From Deltaproteobacteria bacterium (GTDB lineage: Bacteria > Desulfobacterota > Deferrimicrobia > Deferrimicrobiales > Deferrimicrobiaceae), in contig JAJZRM010000003.1 of assembly GCA_021802685.1 (NCBI GenBank), positions 1 through 14,350 on the forward strand: DNA of 14,350 bases, in the 5' to 3' direction. The notes below the pieces were generated by a model that was not told the DNA's origin, did not search any database, and was given only the letters and a program-made list of their open reading frames with translations. The first letter of the stretch is position 1. Every line of letters starts with the position of its first letter. The position numbers and the translations under genes are program-made. Shown here piece after piece: positions 1 through 6,038 of the stretch.

Positions 1-174
1 ATCTGGCGGCGACATCGCGCGCCCTGATTCCCAAATACCACAGGACGCGCGGGGAAAACCACAGGCATCCAGGCATCCCGGCGCATTTCCTCATTTCCTC
101 CACAATTCGTTCACAATCGGCTGGTATTCCTGTTCTTTAGGAAGGATGGACATCATTCCAGGAAGGAGATTCCG
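1..174. other. Upstream flank without a recognisable gene
   Basis: No convincing coding region is visible; the open frames crossing this stretch are antisense to the gene starting at 175. It must hold the promoter of that gene. A TTCACA hexamer at 110-115 resembles a -35 box, but no good -10 box follows at a normal distance, so no promoter is called. A short direct repeat (CACAAT at 101-106 and 111-116, if one base of offset is allowed) is probably chance. A strong ribosome binding site (GGAAGGAG, 161-168) sits 6 nt before the ATG at 175. Confidence 0.4.
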
Positions 175-843
175 ATGGAAACGACGGGAACGATCTTGAA
201 GAAGACGGTGGGGATCCTGGCCCTCTTGGCCGTGATCCCGGTCTCGGGCTGGGCTTTCTGGGGCCCCCCGGAAGGCGGAAGGTTCCAGGGGCCTCCGCAG
301 GAGGCGATCGACGCGTGTGCGGGGAAGAAAACGGGGGATGCGGTCCGCTTCATCACGCCGCGCGGGGACAACGTGTCCGCGGTCTGCAGGGACTTTGACG
401 GCCGGTTGGCCGCCGCTCCCGAAATGGGGGCCGCATGGGCCGGAAGAGGGAATCGCGGGGGAGGCAGGGGGATGGGCCCCGGCCGGCATTTCGCCCGCAT
501 GGCCGGTGAACTCGGCCTGACGGCGGAACAAAAAGGGCAGATCCGGACCATCCTGGACGCCGAGCGGGAAAAGAACGAGCCGCTTCGCAAGCAGCTCGCG
601 GAAAACCGGGACCGGCTCCGCAAGATCGCGGAGAAGGAGCCGTTCGACGAGTCGGGGGTCCGCAAGCTGGCGGCCGATCTGGAAAAAACGCGCGTCGAAC
701 TGGTCGTGTCCCGGACCCGCGCCATGAACCGGGTCCACGCGCTTCTGACACCCGAGCAGCGCGAGAAGGCCAGGACGCTTCGCCCCTTCGGAGGGATCGG
801 ACCCTTCGGGGAAGGGCGCCGCGGCGGGCCCAGGGGGTGGTGA
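175..843 (+). CDS. Secreted Spy/CpxP-like LTxxQ-motif protein
   Basis: A 222-residue protein with an N-terminal export signal: Lys9-Lys10, a hydrophobic core at about 11-23, and a likely cleavage after the SGWA at 24-27. Two LTxxQ motifs (LTAEQ at 115-119, LTPEQ at 191-195) flank a highly charged helical segment (about 117-185). This is the hallmark of the Spy/CpxP family of periplasmic chaperones and metal- or envelope-stress sensors. Between signal and helices lies a small separate segment (about 40-82) with two cysteines, Cys48 and Cys71, which could form a disulfide in the periplasm. It is followed by a Gly/Arg-rich linker (90-104) and a Gly/Arg/Pro-rich tail. The start is supported by GGAAGGAG 6 nt upstream. 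It stands alone, followed by a hairpin. The family is fairly certain, but the ligand or client is not. A metal-sensing role, as in related resistance proteins, is possible but not shown. Confidence 0.8.
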   Translation: METTGTILKKTVGILALLAVIPVSGWAFWGPPEGGRFQGPPQEAIDACAGKKTGDAVRFITPRGDNVSAVCRDFDGRLAAAPEMGAAWAGRGNRGGGRGMGPGRHFARMAGELGLTAEQKGQIRTILDAEREKNEPLRKQLAENRDRLRKIAEKEPFDESGVRKLAADLEKTRVELVVSRTRAMNRVHALLTPEQREKARTLRPFGGIGPFGEGRRGGPRGW

Positions 844-859
844 CGCTCCATCCCGCGGA

Positions 860-887
860 TGCCGGGGCCGTTAGGCAGGCCCCGGCA
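860..887 (+). terminator. GC-rich hairpin after the Spy-like gene (terminator-like)
   Basis: A perfect 10-bp inverted repeat (TGCCGGGGCC at 860-869, GGCCCCGGCA at 878-887) with an 8-nt loop starts 16 nt past the stop of the upstream gene. A strong intrinsic terminator would have a T run after the stem; here the sequence continues AATCGCC. It may therefore terminate weakly, act with Rho, or protect the 3' end of the upstream message. Its position between two genes supports a boundary role. Confidence 0.5.
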
Positions 888-936
888 ATCGCCGCCGGCG
901 CTCCGATGCCGGTATATGATTGATTCATACGGAAAC

Positions 937-954
937 AAAGGAGGCCTCCTCTTG
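937..954 (+). promoter_or_regulatory. Ribosome binding site that sets a TTG start
   Basis: AAAGGAGG (937-944) is a near-perfect Shine-Dalgarno sequence placed 7 nt before a TTG at 952-954. The in-frame ATG codons upstream (859 and 916) have no comparable site, and the first lies at the edge of the hairpin at 860-887. The TTG also places the protein's beginning where crotonase-family proteins normally begin. Confidence 0.75.
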
Positions 955-1683
955 GAGTTCCAGGAGATCGACCCTCGGGAAATGCCGGACGGGATCGGGG
1001 TCATCACCCTGAACCGGCCGGAAAAGCGCAACGCCATCTCCATCCGGATGCGCCGGGAGATCTCTTTTTGCCTGGATCGCTGGAAAGATTCTTCCTCCGT
1101 GGGAGTGGTCATCTTCACGGGCAGGGGAGAGACGTTCAGCGCGGGGTTCGATCTCTCCGAATTCGCGCAGCCGGAAAGGTTCGATGAACTGCTGGCATCC
1201 TCCTCCGCGTACCATCGGGATGTCTGGAATTTTCCGAAACCGACGATCGCCGCGGTCAACGGCCCCGCGCTGGGCGGGGGATTCGACCTGGCGGCGCTTT
1301 GCGACGTGCGGATCGGTTCCGCATCGTGCGCCTTCTCCCACCCGGAGATCAAGTTCGGCGCTCCCCCGCTCTTCACCCCGCTGCGGTGGATCGTGGGAGA
1401 CGGATGGGCGAGGGACCTGTGCCTCACCGGCCGAAAGATCCATGCGCCGGAGGCGTACCGGATCGGCCTGCTGAGCGAGGTCGTGGAAGACGACCGGTTG
1501 ATGGAGCGCGTGGCCGCCATCGGCGCGATGATCGTTGCGGCGCCGGCGGAGACGTTGCGGTTTACGAAAGCGTACCTGTCGGGCAATCCAGGGAAAGGGT
1601 TCGAGGAGTCGTTCCGCATCGAGCACGACGAGGCGTTCCGGAAGGTGCTGCTGAAACGCGCGAAAGAGGGGTTCGGCCGTTGA
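952..1683 (+). CDS. Enoyl-CoA hydratase/isomerase (crotonase) family protein
   Basis: A 243-residue protein from the TTG start, close to the usual 250-260 of the crotonase superfamily, which acts on acyl-CoA thioesters in the cytoplasm. The ITLNRPEKRNA motif (18-28) is typical of the CoA-binding N-terminus. The oxyanion-hole segments are visible as FSAGFDLSEF (62-71) and NGPALGGGFDLA (103-114). The second catalytic glutamate of true hydratases is kept (Glu132 in HPEIKFG), but the first, normally in a GGGCELA context, is an aspartate here (Asp112). The usual PGAGG(T/S) stretch after it is replaced by APPLFTPLR (137-145). The exact reaction (hydratase, isomerase, hydrolase or decarboxylase) is therefore uncertain. 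No fatty-acid or aromatic-degradation genes lie beside it. It ends one base before the convergent gene at 1685-2800. An upstream extension to 859 or 916 is less likely. Confidence 0.85.
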   Translation: MEFQEIDPREMPDGIGVITLNRPEKRNAISIRMRREISFCLDRWKDSSSVGVVIFTGRGETFSAGFDLSEFAQPERFDELLASSSAYHRDVWNFPKPTIAAVNGPALGGGFDLAALCDVRIGSASCAFSHPEIKFGAPPLFTPLRWIVGDGWARDLCLTGRKIHAPEAYRIGLLSEVVEDDRLMERVAAIGAMIVAAPAETLRFTKAYLSGNPGKGFEESFRIEHDEAFRKVLLKRAKEGFGR

Positions 1684-1684
1684 G

Positions 1685-2800
1685 TCAGCGCGTCAACCAC
1701 CGGGCGAAGAACGGATCCTCGACATTCCACTCCCCCGCGTCGTTCTTCCCGGCCAGGTCCAGCGCGGTGAGCTGCTCCAGGCCGTATTGGATGCTCCGCG
1801 ATGACCCGAGCATGTGCTTGCGCACGTATTCGATCGAATACGGATGCCGGGTCGACTCCCTCGCCAGCGCCCGCAGCAACAACCGCTGTTGGGGAGAAAT
1901 TCCCTGGACCGTCGCCTCGTAGAAGCTTTTTTCCGTGTCGATCAGTATTTCCGAGGCCGTGCGGACCTGTTCGGGCGTCACCGGGGACCTGTCCATCTGG
2001 TGCGCCAGGTACGCCAGCTTCTGGGCATAGTACGGATGGCACCGGGACAGGTCCGTGATCATCCGGGCGGCGTCGGCCCCGCATTTCAGGCCGCCTTTCC
2101 TGAACTGCGCGATGAGGAAAGGACGCAACTCCGCTTCCGGCAGGGGAGGAAGCGTGTATTCGAAAGCGCTTTGAAAAAAGGGCCGCTGCCGGTCGCTGAA
2201 AAGCCCCCGCAGGACGCGCCTTCGGCTCCCGATGAAAAAATAGCTGGCGTCCTGGCGTTGAATTTGCGTTCTCAGGGCCGCCTCGATCTTCAAGACATCG
2301 GGAAGCGTTACGATTTCCTGGAACTCGTCGAGCGCCACGTGGACCGATCCCTTGAAGGACGCGATGAATTTCCCGAGCGAATCCATCGTGTCCTCGAGGA
2401 GAACGATCCCCCGCTTTCCCCCGGCGGCCTCGGCGGTGATTTCGATCCCCCCGTCGGGAGCCGGCCGTAGAACGGGACGGATGACGCCGAAAAAGCGGAC
2501 GGCCTTTTCCCAGAGCGGTTCCCTTTCATGGGTGACCCGGAACACCGCCGTCGCCAGGCGGGCCGCCACCTCGTCCACTGATCCCACGCCGAAGAAGTCG
2601 GCGTAGACCGTGACGGCCCCTTCGTCCGCCAGACGCTTCTGCACCCTGCGCACAAGGGAAGTTTTCCCGAACCGGCGCGGCGAGAGCAACACGACATTGG
2701 CCTTGTCCCCGGCGTGGCGATGGAGGTCGGCGAGTTCGCGGACCCGATCGCAGAAGGCCGCATCCGCGGGGATCTCCCGCACGAAGAACGGATTCGCCAT
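1685..2800 (-). CDS. AAA/STAND-type ATPase of the archaeal-ATPase-like group
   Basis: A 371-residue protein with an N-terminal P-loop domain: Walker A SPRRFGKTSL (40-49) and Walker B with the catalytic acid in VALDEF (155-160). A Ser-Arg-Arg motif after a hydrophobic strand (FFIGSRRR, 188-195) is typical of this ATPase group. The C-terminal part (about 300-370) looks like a winged helix, ending EDPFFARWLTR. Relatives occur as solitary genes in many bacteria and archaea, and their cellular role is mostly unknown. No second effector domain such as a nuclease is visible. The ATG is supported by a GAGGTGA site just upstream (minus strand, about 2806-2812). It is a single-gene unit, convergent with the enoyl-CoA hydratase gene, with a large inverted repeat at its 5' end. 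A defence or mobile-element origin is possible but nothing here shows it. Confidence 0.8.
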   Translation of the reverse strand: MANPFFVREIPADAAFCDRVRELADLHRHAGDKANVVLLSPRRFGKTSLVRRVQKRLADEGAVTVYADFFGVGSVDEVAARLATAVFRVTHEREPLWEKAVRFFGVIRPVLRPAPDGGIEITAEAAGGKRGIVLLEDTMDSLGKFIASFKGSVHVALDEFQEIVTLPDVLKIEAALRTQIQRQDASYFFIGSRRRVLRGLFSDRQRPFFQSAFEYTLPPLPEAELRPFLIAQFRKGGLKCGADAARMITDLSRCHPYYAQKLAYLAHQMDRSPVTPEQVRTASEILIDTEKSFYEATVQGISPQQRLLLRALARESTRHPYSIEYVRKHMLGSSRSIQYGLEQLTALDLAGKNDAGEWNVEDPFFARWLTR

Positions 2801-2810
2801 GGCGTCACCT

Positions 2811-2847
2811 CAATATTTGATTCTTAAACTATGAGAATCATATATTG
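2811..2847. repeat. AT-rich near-perfect inverted repeat before the ATPase gene
   Basis: The arms 2811-2826 and 2832-2847 are complementary at 14 of 16 positions around a 5-nt centre. The best-conserved core is TGATTCT (2818-2824) and AGAATCA (2834-2840). It starts 10 bp upstream of the ATPase start codon, in a strikingly AT-rich island within GC-rich DNA. Its position and symmetry fit either an operator bound by a dimeric protein (autoregulation) or a hairpin in the ATPase mRNA leader. AT-richness in the same place could also supply the -10 region. Confidence 0.75.
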
Positions 2848-2887
2848 AGCGGAGAGATGCGTCAACAGGTCCCCCGGCCGGGCCGGC

Positions 2888-2910
2888 GTCCCGCCCGGGC
2901 GAAGCGGGAC
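2888..2910. repeat. Short GC-rich hairpin in the ATPase/kinase intergenic region
   Basis: GTCCCGC (2888-2894) and GCGGGAC (2904-2910) form a perfect 7-bp stem with a 9-nt loop, followed on the plus strand by a C-rich run. It lies between two divergently transcribed genes, so it is not in a position to terminate either. It may be part of a leader or simply reflect GC-rich composition. Confidence 0.4.
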
Positions 2911-2937
2911 TCCCCCCCAGCGGCGCTCTGCCTTCTC

Positions 2938-2963
2938 ATAAAGATGGATCGCTTTATAAAGAT
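2938..2963. promoter_or_regulatory. Possible control region of the hybrid kinase gene
   Basis: ATAAAG (2938-2943) and CTTTAT (2952-2957) form a 6-bp inverted repeat with an 8-nt spacer. ATAAAGAT also occurs twice as a direct repeat (2938-2945 and 2956-2963). This AT-rich patch lies 45-70 bp before the kinase start codon, where a promoter would be expected. No clean -35/-10 pair can be assigned, so this is a suggestion only. Confidence 0.3.
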
Positions 2964-3008
2964 AACCGGAGATCGTTCCGATATAGTGTTTGAAAAGGAT
3001 GCCCGCGA

Positions 3009-4949
3009 ATGAGTGACCTTGTGGAACGGAACATATCCGCCCGATTCGAACACCCCTTTTTGTCCGCGGAGCTCCATCGGGCCCTCTTCGAGGAAGGAGC
3101 CGACGGCCTGTTCATCGCCGGTCCCCGGGGGCGGCTGATCGCCGTCAACCCGAGGGGCGCCGAGCTGACCGGCTATTCCCTCGATGAGCTTCTCGCCATG
3201 GCGCTGACCGACCTGATCGCGACGGAGGACCTGCCGCGCGATCCGTTCCGGTTCGAGGAACGCGCCCTTCGCCGCAAGGACGGCTCCCTCCTTCCGGTGG
3301 AAACCGGCGCGCGGATTCTTTCCGACGGGAACGCGATGGCGATCGTGCGCGACGTCAGCCGTCTCAAAGCGGTTCGACGGACGTTGGCCAAAAGCGAGGA
3401 GCGTTTGCGGCAGGCCATACGCGTATCCCACATCGGCATATTCGACCACGATCACCGGACCGGCTCCATTTACTGGTCGCCGGAGATATTCGAAATCTAC
3501 GACTGGGACCCCACGGTCCCGCTGCCCCTGCCTGCGTTCATCGAGCGCCTCCATCCCGAGGACCGGGAGAAAGTCGCGGCGGCCGTACCGCGCGCCCACG
3601 ATCCGGCGGGTGACGGCTTGTACGACATCGAATACCGGCTCGTCCGCCGGGACGGTTCCATCCGATGTCTGACCACGCGGTCGCAGACGTTCTTCGAGGG
3701 GGAGGGCGCCGCGCGCCATCCGGTGCGGACGGTCGGCGCCGTGCGAGACATCACCGAGCAAAAACAGGCCGTGCGGGAGCAGGAGAAGCTCCAGGCCCAG
3801 CTGTTCCAGGCGCAGAAGATGGAATCCATCGGACGGCTCGCCGGCGGCGTGGCCCACGACTTCAACAACATGCTCAGCGTGATCCTGGGCTACGTGGGGA
3901 TGGCGCTGGGCCGTCTCGACCCGGTCCAGCCGATCCATGCGGACCTCCGGGAAGTCCAGAAGGCCGCGCAACGATCCGCCGACCTTACCCGCCAGTTGCT
4001 GGCCTTTGCCCGCATGCAGACGGCGGCCCCGAAGGTGATCGACCTCAACGAGGTGGTCGCGGGGTCGCTCCAGATGCTGCGCCGCCTCATCGGGGAGGAC
4101 ATCCGTCTGGCCTGGACGCCGGACCGGGACCCGTGGCTGGTGAGGATCGACCCCGTCCAGGTCGACCAGGTGCTGGCGAACCTGGTGGTCAACGCCCGGG
4201 ACGCCATCGCAGGCGTCGGCGAGATCGCCATCCGCACGAAGAACGTCGTCCTCGACGCCGCTTACTGCGCGCGGCACCTGGGATTCCTGCCCGGAGACTA
4301 CCTGGTCCTGGAGGTTGCCGACGACGGGTGCGGGATGGACCAGGAGACGAAGGCCCTCGTGTTCGAGCCGTTCTTCACCACCAAGGCGGAAGGGCGGGGA
4401 ACCGGCCTCGGCCTGGCGACGGTGTACGGCATCGTCAGGCAGAACGACGGCTTCATCAACGTGTCCAGCGAGTTGGGCCAGGGCACGACGGTGACGGTCT
4501 ACCTGCCCCGATCCGCGGACGAAGGCGCCGCGGCCCGGACGGAGGTCCCGGCGGAAGCGACGCAACGGGGCACGGAGACGATCCTGCTGGTCGAGGATGA
4601 AAAGTCCGTCCTCCAGGTCAATAAAATTCTGCTCGAAAGCCTGGGCTACAGGGTGTTACCCGCGGGCACGCCGACCGAGGCGATCCGGCTTGCCCGGAAA
4701 CATGCCGGCAGGATCCACCTCCTCGTAACGGACGTTGTGATGCCCGAGATGAACGGCCGGGAACTGGCCGAGCGGCTGGCCTCCCGGTACCCTGGCCTCC
4801 GGTGCCTGTACATGTCCGGCTACCTGGCCGGCGGCATCGCCCATCACGGACTGCTGGATGAAGGAATCCACTTTCTCCAGAAGCCGTTTTCCTTGAACAG
4901 CCTTGCCGCCAAGGTGCGCGATGCCCTTGGACGTGCCGTTACGCCGTGA
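3009..4949 (+). CDS. Soluble hybrid sensor histidine kinase (PAS-PAS-HisKA-HATPase-REC)
   Basis: A 646-residue protein with no membrane segment or signal peptide, so it senses in the cytoplasm. A first PAS domain spans about 22-125 and a second, PAS_3-like with a PAC tail (HPEDREKV, then VGAVRDITE), about 135-252. A short coiled coil leads to the HisKA motif AGGVAHDFNNML, whose His283 is the phosphoacceptor. The ATP-binding domain shows the N box (NLVVNARDAI, 391-400), G1 (DDGCGM, 438-443), F box (FEPFFTT, 452-458) and G2 (GRGTGLGLA, 462-470). A C-terminal receiver domain (about 523-640) has the acidic pair Glu529/Asp530, phospho-acceptor Asp575, Ser603 and Lys625. All catalytic residues are present. 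A GAAAAGGA-type site precedes the ATG. No output regulator is next to it. It overlaps the end of the modC region convergently by 11 bp. The signal is unknown, and a link to nitrogen fixation is not shown. Confidence 0.9.
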   Translation: MSDLVERNISARFEHPFLSAELHRALFEEGADGLFIAGPRGRLIAVNPRGAELTGYSLDELLAMALTDLIATEDLPRDPFRFEERALRRKDGSLLPVETGARILSDGNAMAIVRDVSRLKAVRRTLAKSEERLRQAIRVSHIGIFDHDHRTGSIYWSPEIFEIYDWDPTVPLPLPAFIERLHPEDREKVAAAVPRAHDPAGDGLYDIEYRLVRRDGSIRCLTTRSQTFFEGEGAARHPVRTVGAVRDITEQKQAVREQEKLQAQLFQAQKMESIGRLAGGVAHDFNNMLSVILGYVGMALGRLDPVQPIHADLREVQKAAQRSADLTRQLLAFARMQTAAPKVIDLNEVVAGSLQMLRRLIGEDIRLAWTPDRDPWLVRIDPVQVDQVLANLVVNARDAIAGVGEIAIRTKNVVLDAAYCARHLGFLPGDYLVLEVADDGCGMDQETKALVFEPFFTTKAEGRGTGLGLATVYGIVRQNDGFINVSSELGQGTTVTVYLPRSADEGAAARTEVPAEATQRGTETILLVEDEKSVLQVNKILLESLGYRVLPAGTPTEAIRLARKHAGRIHLLVTDVVMPEMNGRELAERLASRYPGLRCLYMSGYLAGGIAHHGLLDEGIHFLQKPFSLNSLAAKVRDALGRAVTP

Positions 4950-5247
4950 ATCCTCCGTCGATGGCCCTGTTCCATAGGATCCGCCGGAACGCGGTCGCCT
5001 TGACCGCGGCGAAGAGGGGAAGGCCCGGCTCGAGCGAGAGCGCGGCCGCCGCCTCGCGGGTGACTTCGACGACCAGGCGCTCCTCCCCGAAGCACGACAG
5101 CTCGACCCCCACCATCCGGCGGAAGTCGAGGAGCCGCTCGACGCGCGCCGGAAAAAGGTTCCGCGCCGAGACGTTCCCCGGATCGTTCCGTGCGAGTATC
5201 ACGTTCCTTGCCGACAGCTCGAACTGCCCCTCCTCGGGGTCGGCCAC
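4939..5247 (-). pseudogene. modC: Frame-shifted C-terminal TOBE half of ModC
   Basis: This open frame of 102 residues from a GTG at 5247 reads ELSARNVILARN, then a strand-rich stretch with SARNLFPARVERLLD, and ends in the PLFAAVKATAFRRI pattern. That is what the molybdate-binding TOBE domain at the C-terminus of ModC looks like. It is in the -1 frame relative to the ATPase half (5199-6038) and overlaps its end by 49 bp. One extra base in the six-G run at 5250-5255 would read through DGGEVADPEEGQ and restore a single protein of about 366 residues, close to the roughly 350 of known ModC. It could be a sequencing error, a true mutation, a slippage site, or a separately translated subunit restarting at the GTG. 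The frame is preserved to its TAA with no other disruption, which argues for a recent break or an error. It overlaps the convergent kinase gene by 11 bp. Confidence 0.75.
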
Positions 5248-6038
5248 TTCCCCCCGTCGGGATGGATGTGGATTTCCCCTTTACCGAAGCGCCACGCCGT
5301 CATCTCGCCGACCTCCCGCGGAGAGTGGGCTTGCAGCAGGTCCGCGTAGCCGGACGGACCGTCGACCGTAGCGAACGCGAGGTCGTCCGGAGAAAGGACC
5401 GACGTGAACCTCCCGACTTCGATCCGCGCAACGACATCGGCCAGGAGCCGCATCTCGAGGATCGAGTGGGAGATGAAGAGGAAGGGGATCCCGAACCGCT
5501 CGCACGTCCGGCGGAGGTAAGGGATGACCTGGAACCGCCGCGCGTCGTCTTGCCCCGTCAGCGGCTCGTCCATCACGAGAAGGCGGGGTGACGCAAGCAC
5601 GGCGCGCCCGAGGGCGACTCTCTGCGTTTCCCCGCCGGAGAGGTTCCGGACCGGGCGGTCGAGGAGCGCGGTGAGCCCGAGCGCATCGGCGACCGACGGC
5701 GGATCGGCCTGCCGTTCCGCGGCCGGCGCCCGCCGCCAGCCGAAAAGGAGGTTCCCCCGGACCGTCAAATGGGGGAAGAGGGCCGGGTTCTGCGTCACCA
5801 TCGCGACGCGGCGGCGCTCGGGCGGAATGTCGATCCCGCCCCGGTCGGAGAAGAGCGTCGTCCCGTCGAGGACGATCTCCCCGCTGTCGGGGCGGAGGAG
5901 CCCCGCGAGGAGGCGCATGACGGTCGACTTCCCGCTCCCCGACGGGCCGAAGACGCCGATCCGGGTCCCGGAGACGGCGAAGTCGGCGTCGAGAAGGAAG
6001 GGGCCGAGGCGCTTCGTCGCCCGGATCGAGAGGTTCAT
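5199..6038 (-). CDS. modC: Molybdate ABC transporter ATP-binding protein, ATPase half (frame-shifted)
   Basis: A 279-residue product as read; it hydrolyses ATP to drive molybdate import through ModB. Walker A is GPSGSGKST (31-39), the Q-loop Gln83 sits in VTQNPALFPH, the ABC signature is LSGGETQRVALGRA (133-146), Walker B is LLVMDEP (153-159) and the switch histidine is His191 (FISHS). After about residue 225 comes the linker expected before the TOBE domain (GPSGYADLL, then GEIHIHPDGG). At residue 263 the frame slips and ends 16 residues later. The TOBE domain is found intact in another frame (4939-5247). The ATG overlaps the TGA of modB as ATGA, which indicates translational coupling and rules out the longer upstream in-frame extension over modB. 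If the break is real, the ATPase may still work but would lose regulatory molybdate binding. Confidence 0.88.
   Translation of the reverse strand: MNLSIRATKRLGPFLLDADFAVSGTRIGVFGPSGSGKSTVMRLLAGLLRPDSGEIVLDGTTLFSDRGGIDIPPERRRVAMVTQNPALFPHLTVRGNLLFGWRRAPAAERQADPPSVADALGLTALLDRPVRNLSGGETQRVALGRAVLASPRLLVMDEPLTGQDDARRFQVIPYLRRTCERFGIPFLFISHSILEMRLLADVVARIEVGRFTSVLSPDDLAFATVDGPSGYADLLQAHSPREVGEMTAWRFGKGEIHIHPDGGKWPTPRRGSSSCRQGT
5250..5255 (-). other. modC: Six-G homopolymer where modC changes frame
   Basis: On the minus strand the codons are GAC GGG GGG AAG TGG. Family-like sequence in frame 0 ends here, and family-like sequence in the -1 frame begins here (GAA GTG GCC GAC). A seventh G would make the two continuous. 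A P-site slip of one base back on GGG would also keep Gly pairing, so rare -1 frameshifting is conceivable. Homopolymers are also common sites of sequencing and assembly error. Confidence 0.7.

Noticed and set aside
859..951. ATG codons at 859 and 916 as starts of the enoyl-CoA hydratase gene
   Set aside because: They have no good ribosome binding site, the first touches the hairpin, and the added residues do not resemble the family N-terminus. The TTG at 952 has AAAGGAGG at ideal spacing.
153..2084. A 643-codon minus-strand frame over the Spy-like and enoyl-CoA hydratase genes
   Set aside because: Its low-complexity Ser/Arg/Pro composition and full overlap with two recognised genes show it is a shadow frame.
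2862..4565. A 567-codon minus-strand frame opposite the hybrid kinase
   Set aside because: It is antisense to a kinase with all motifs intact and has no domain signature of its own.
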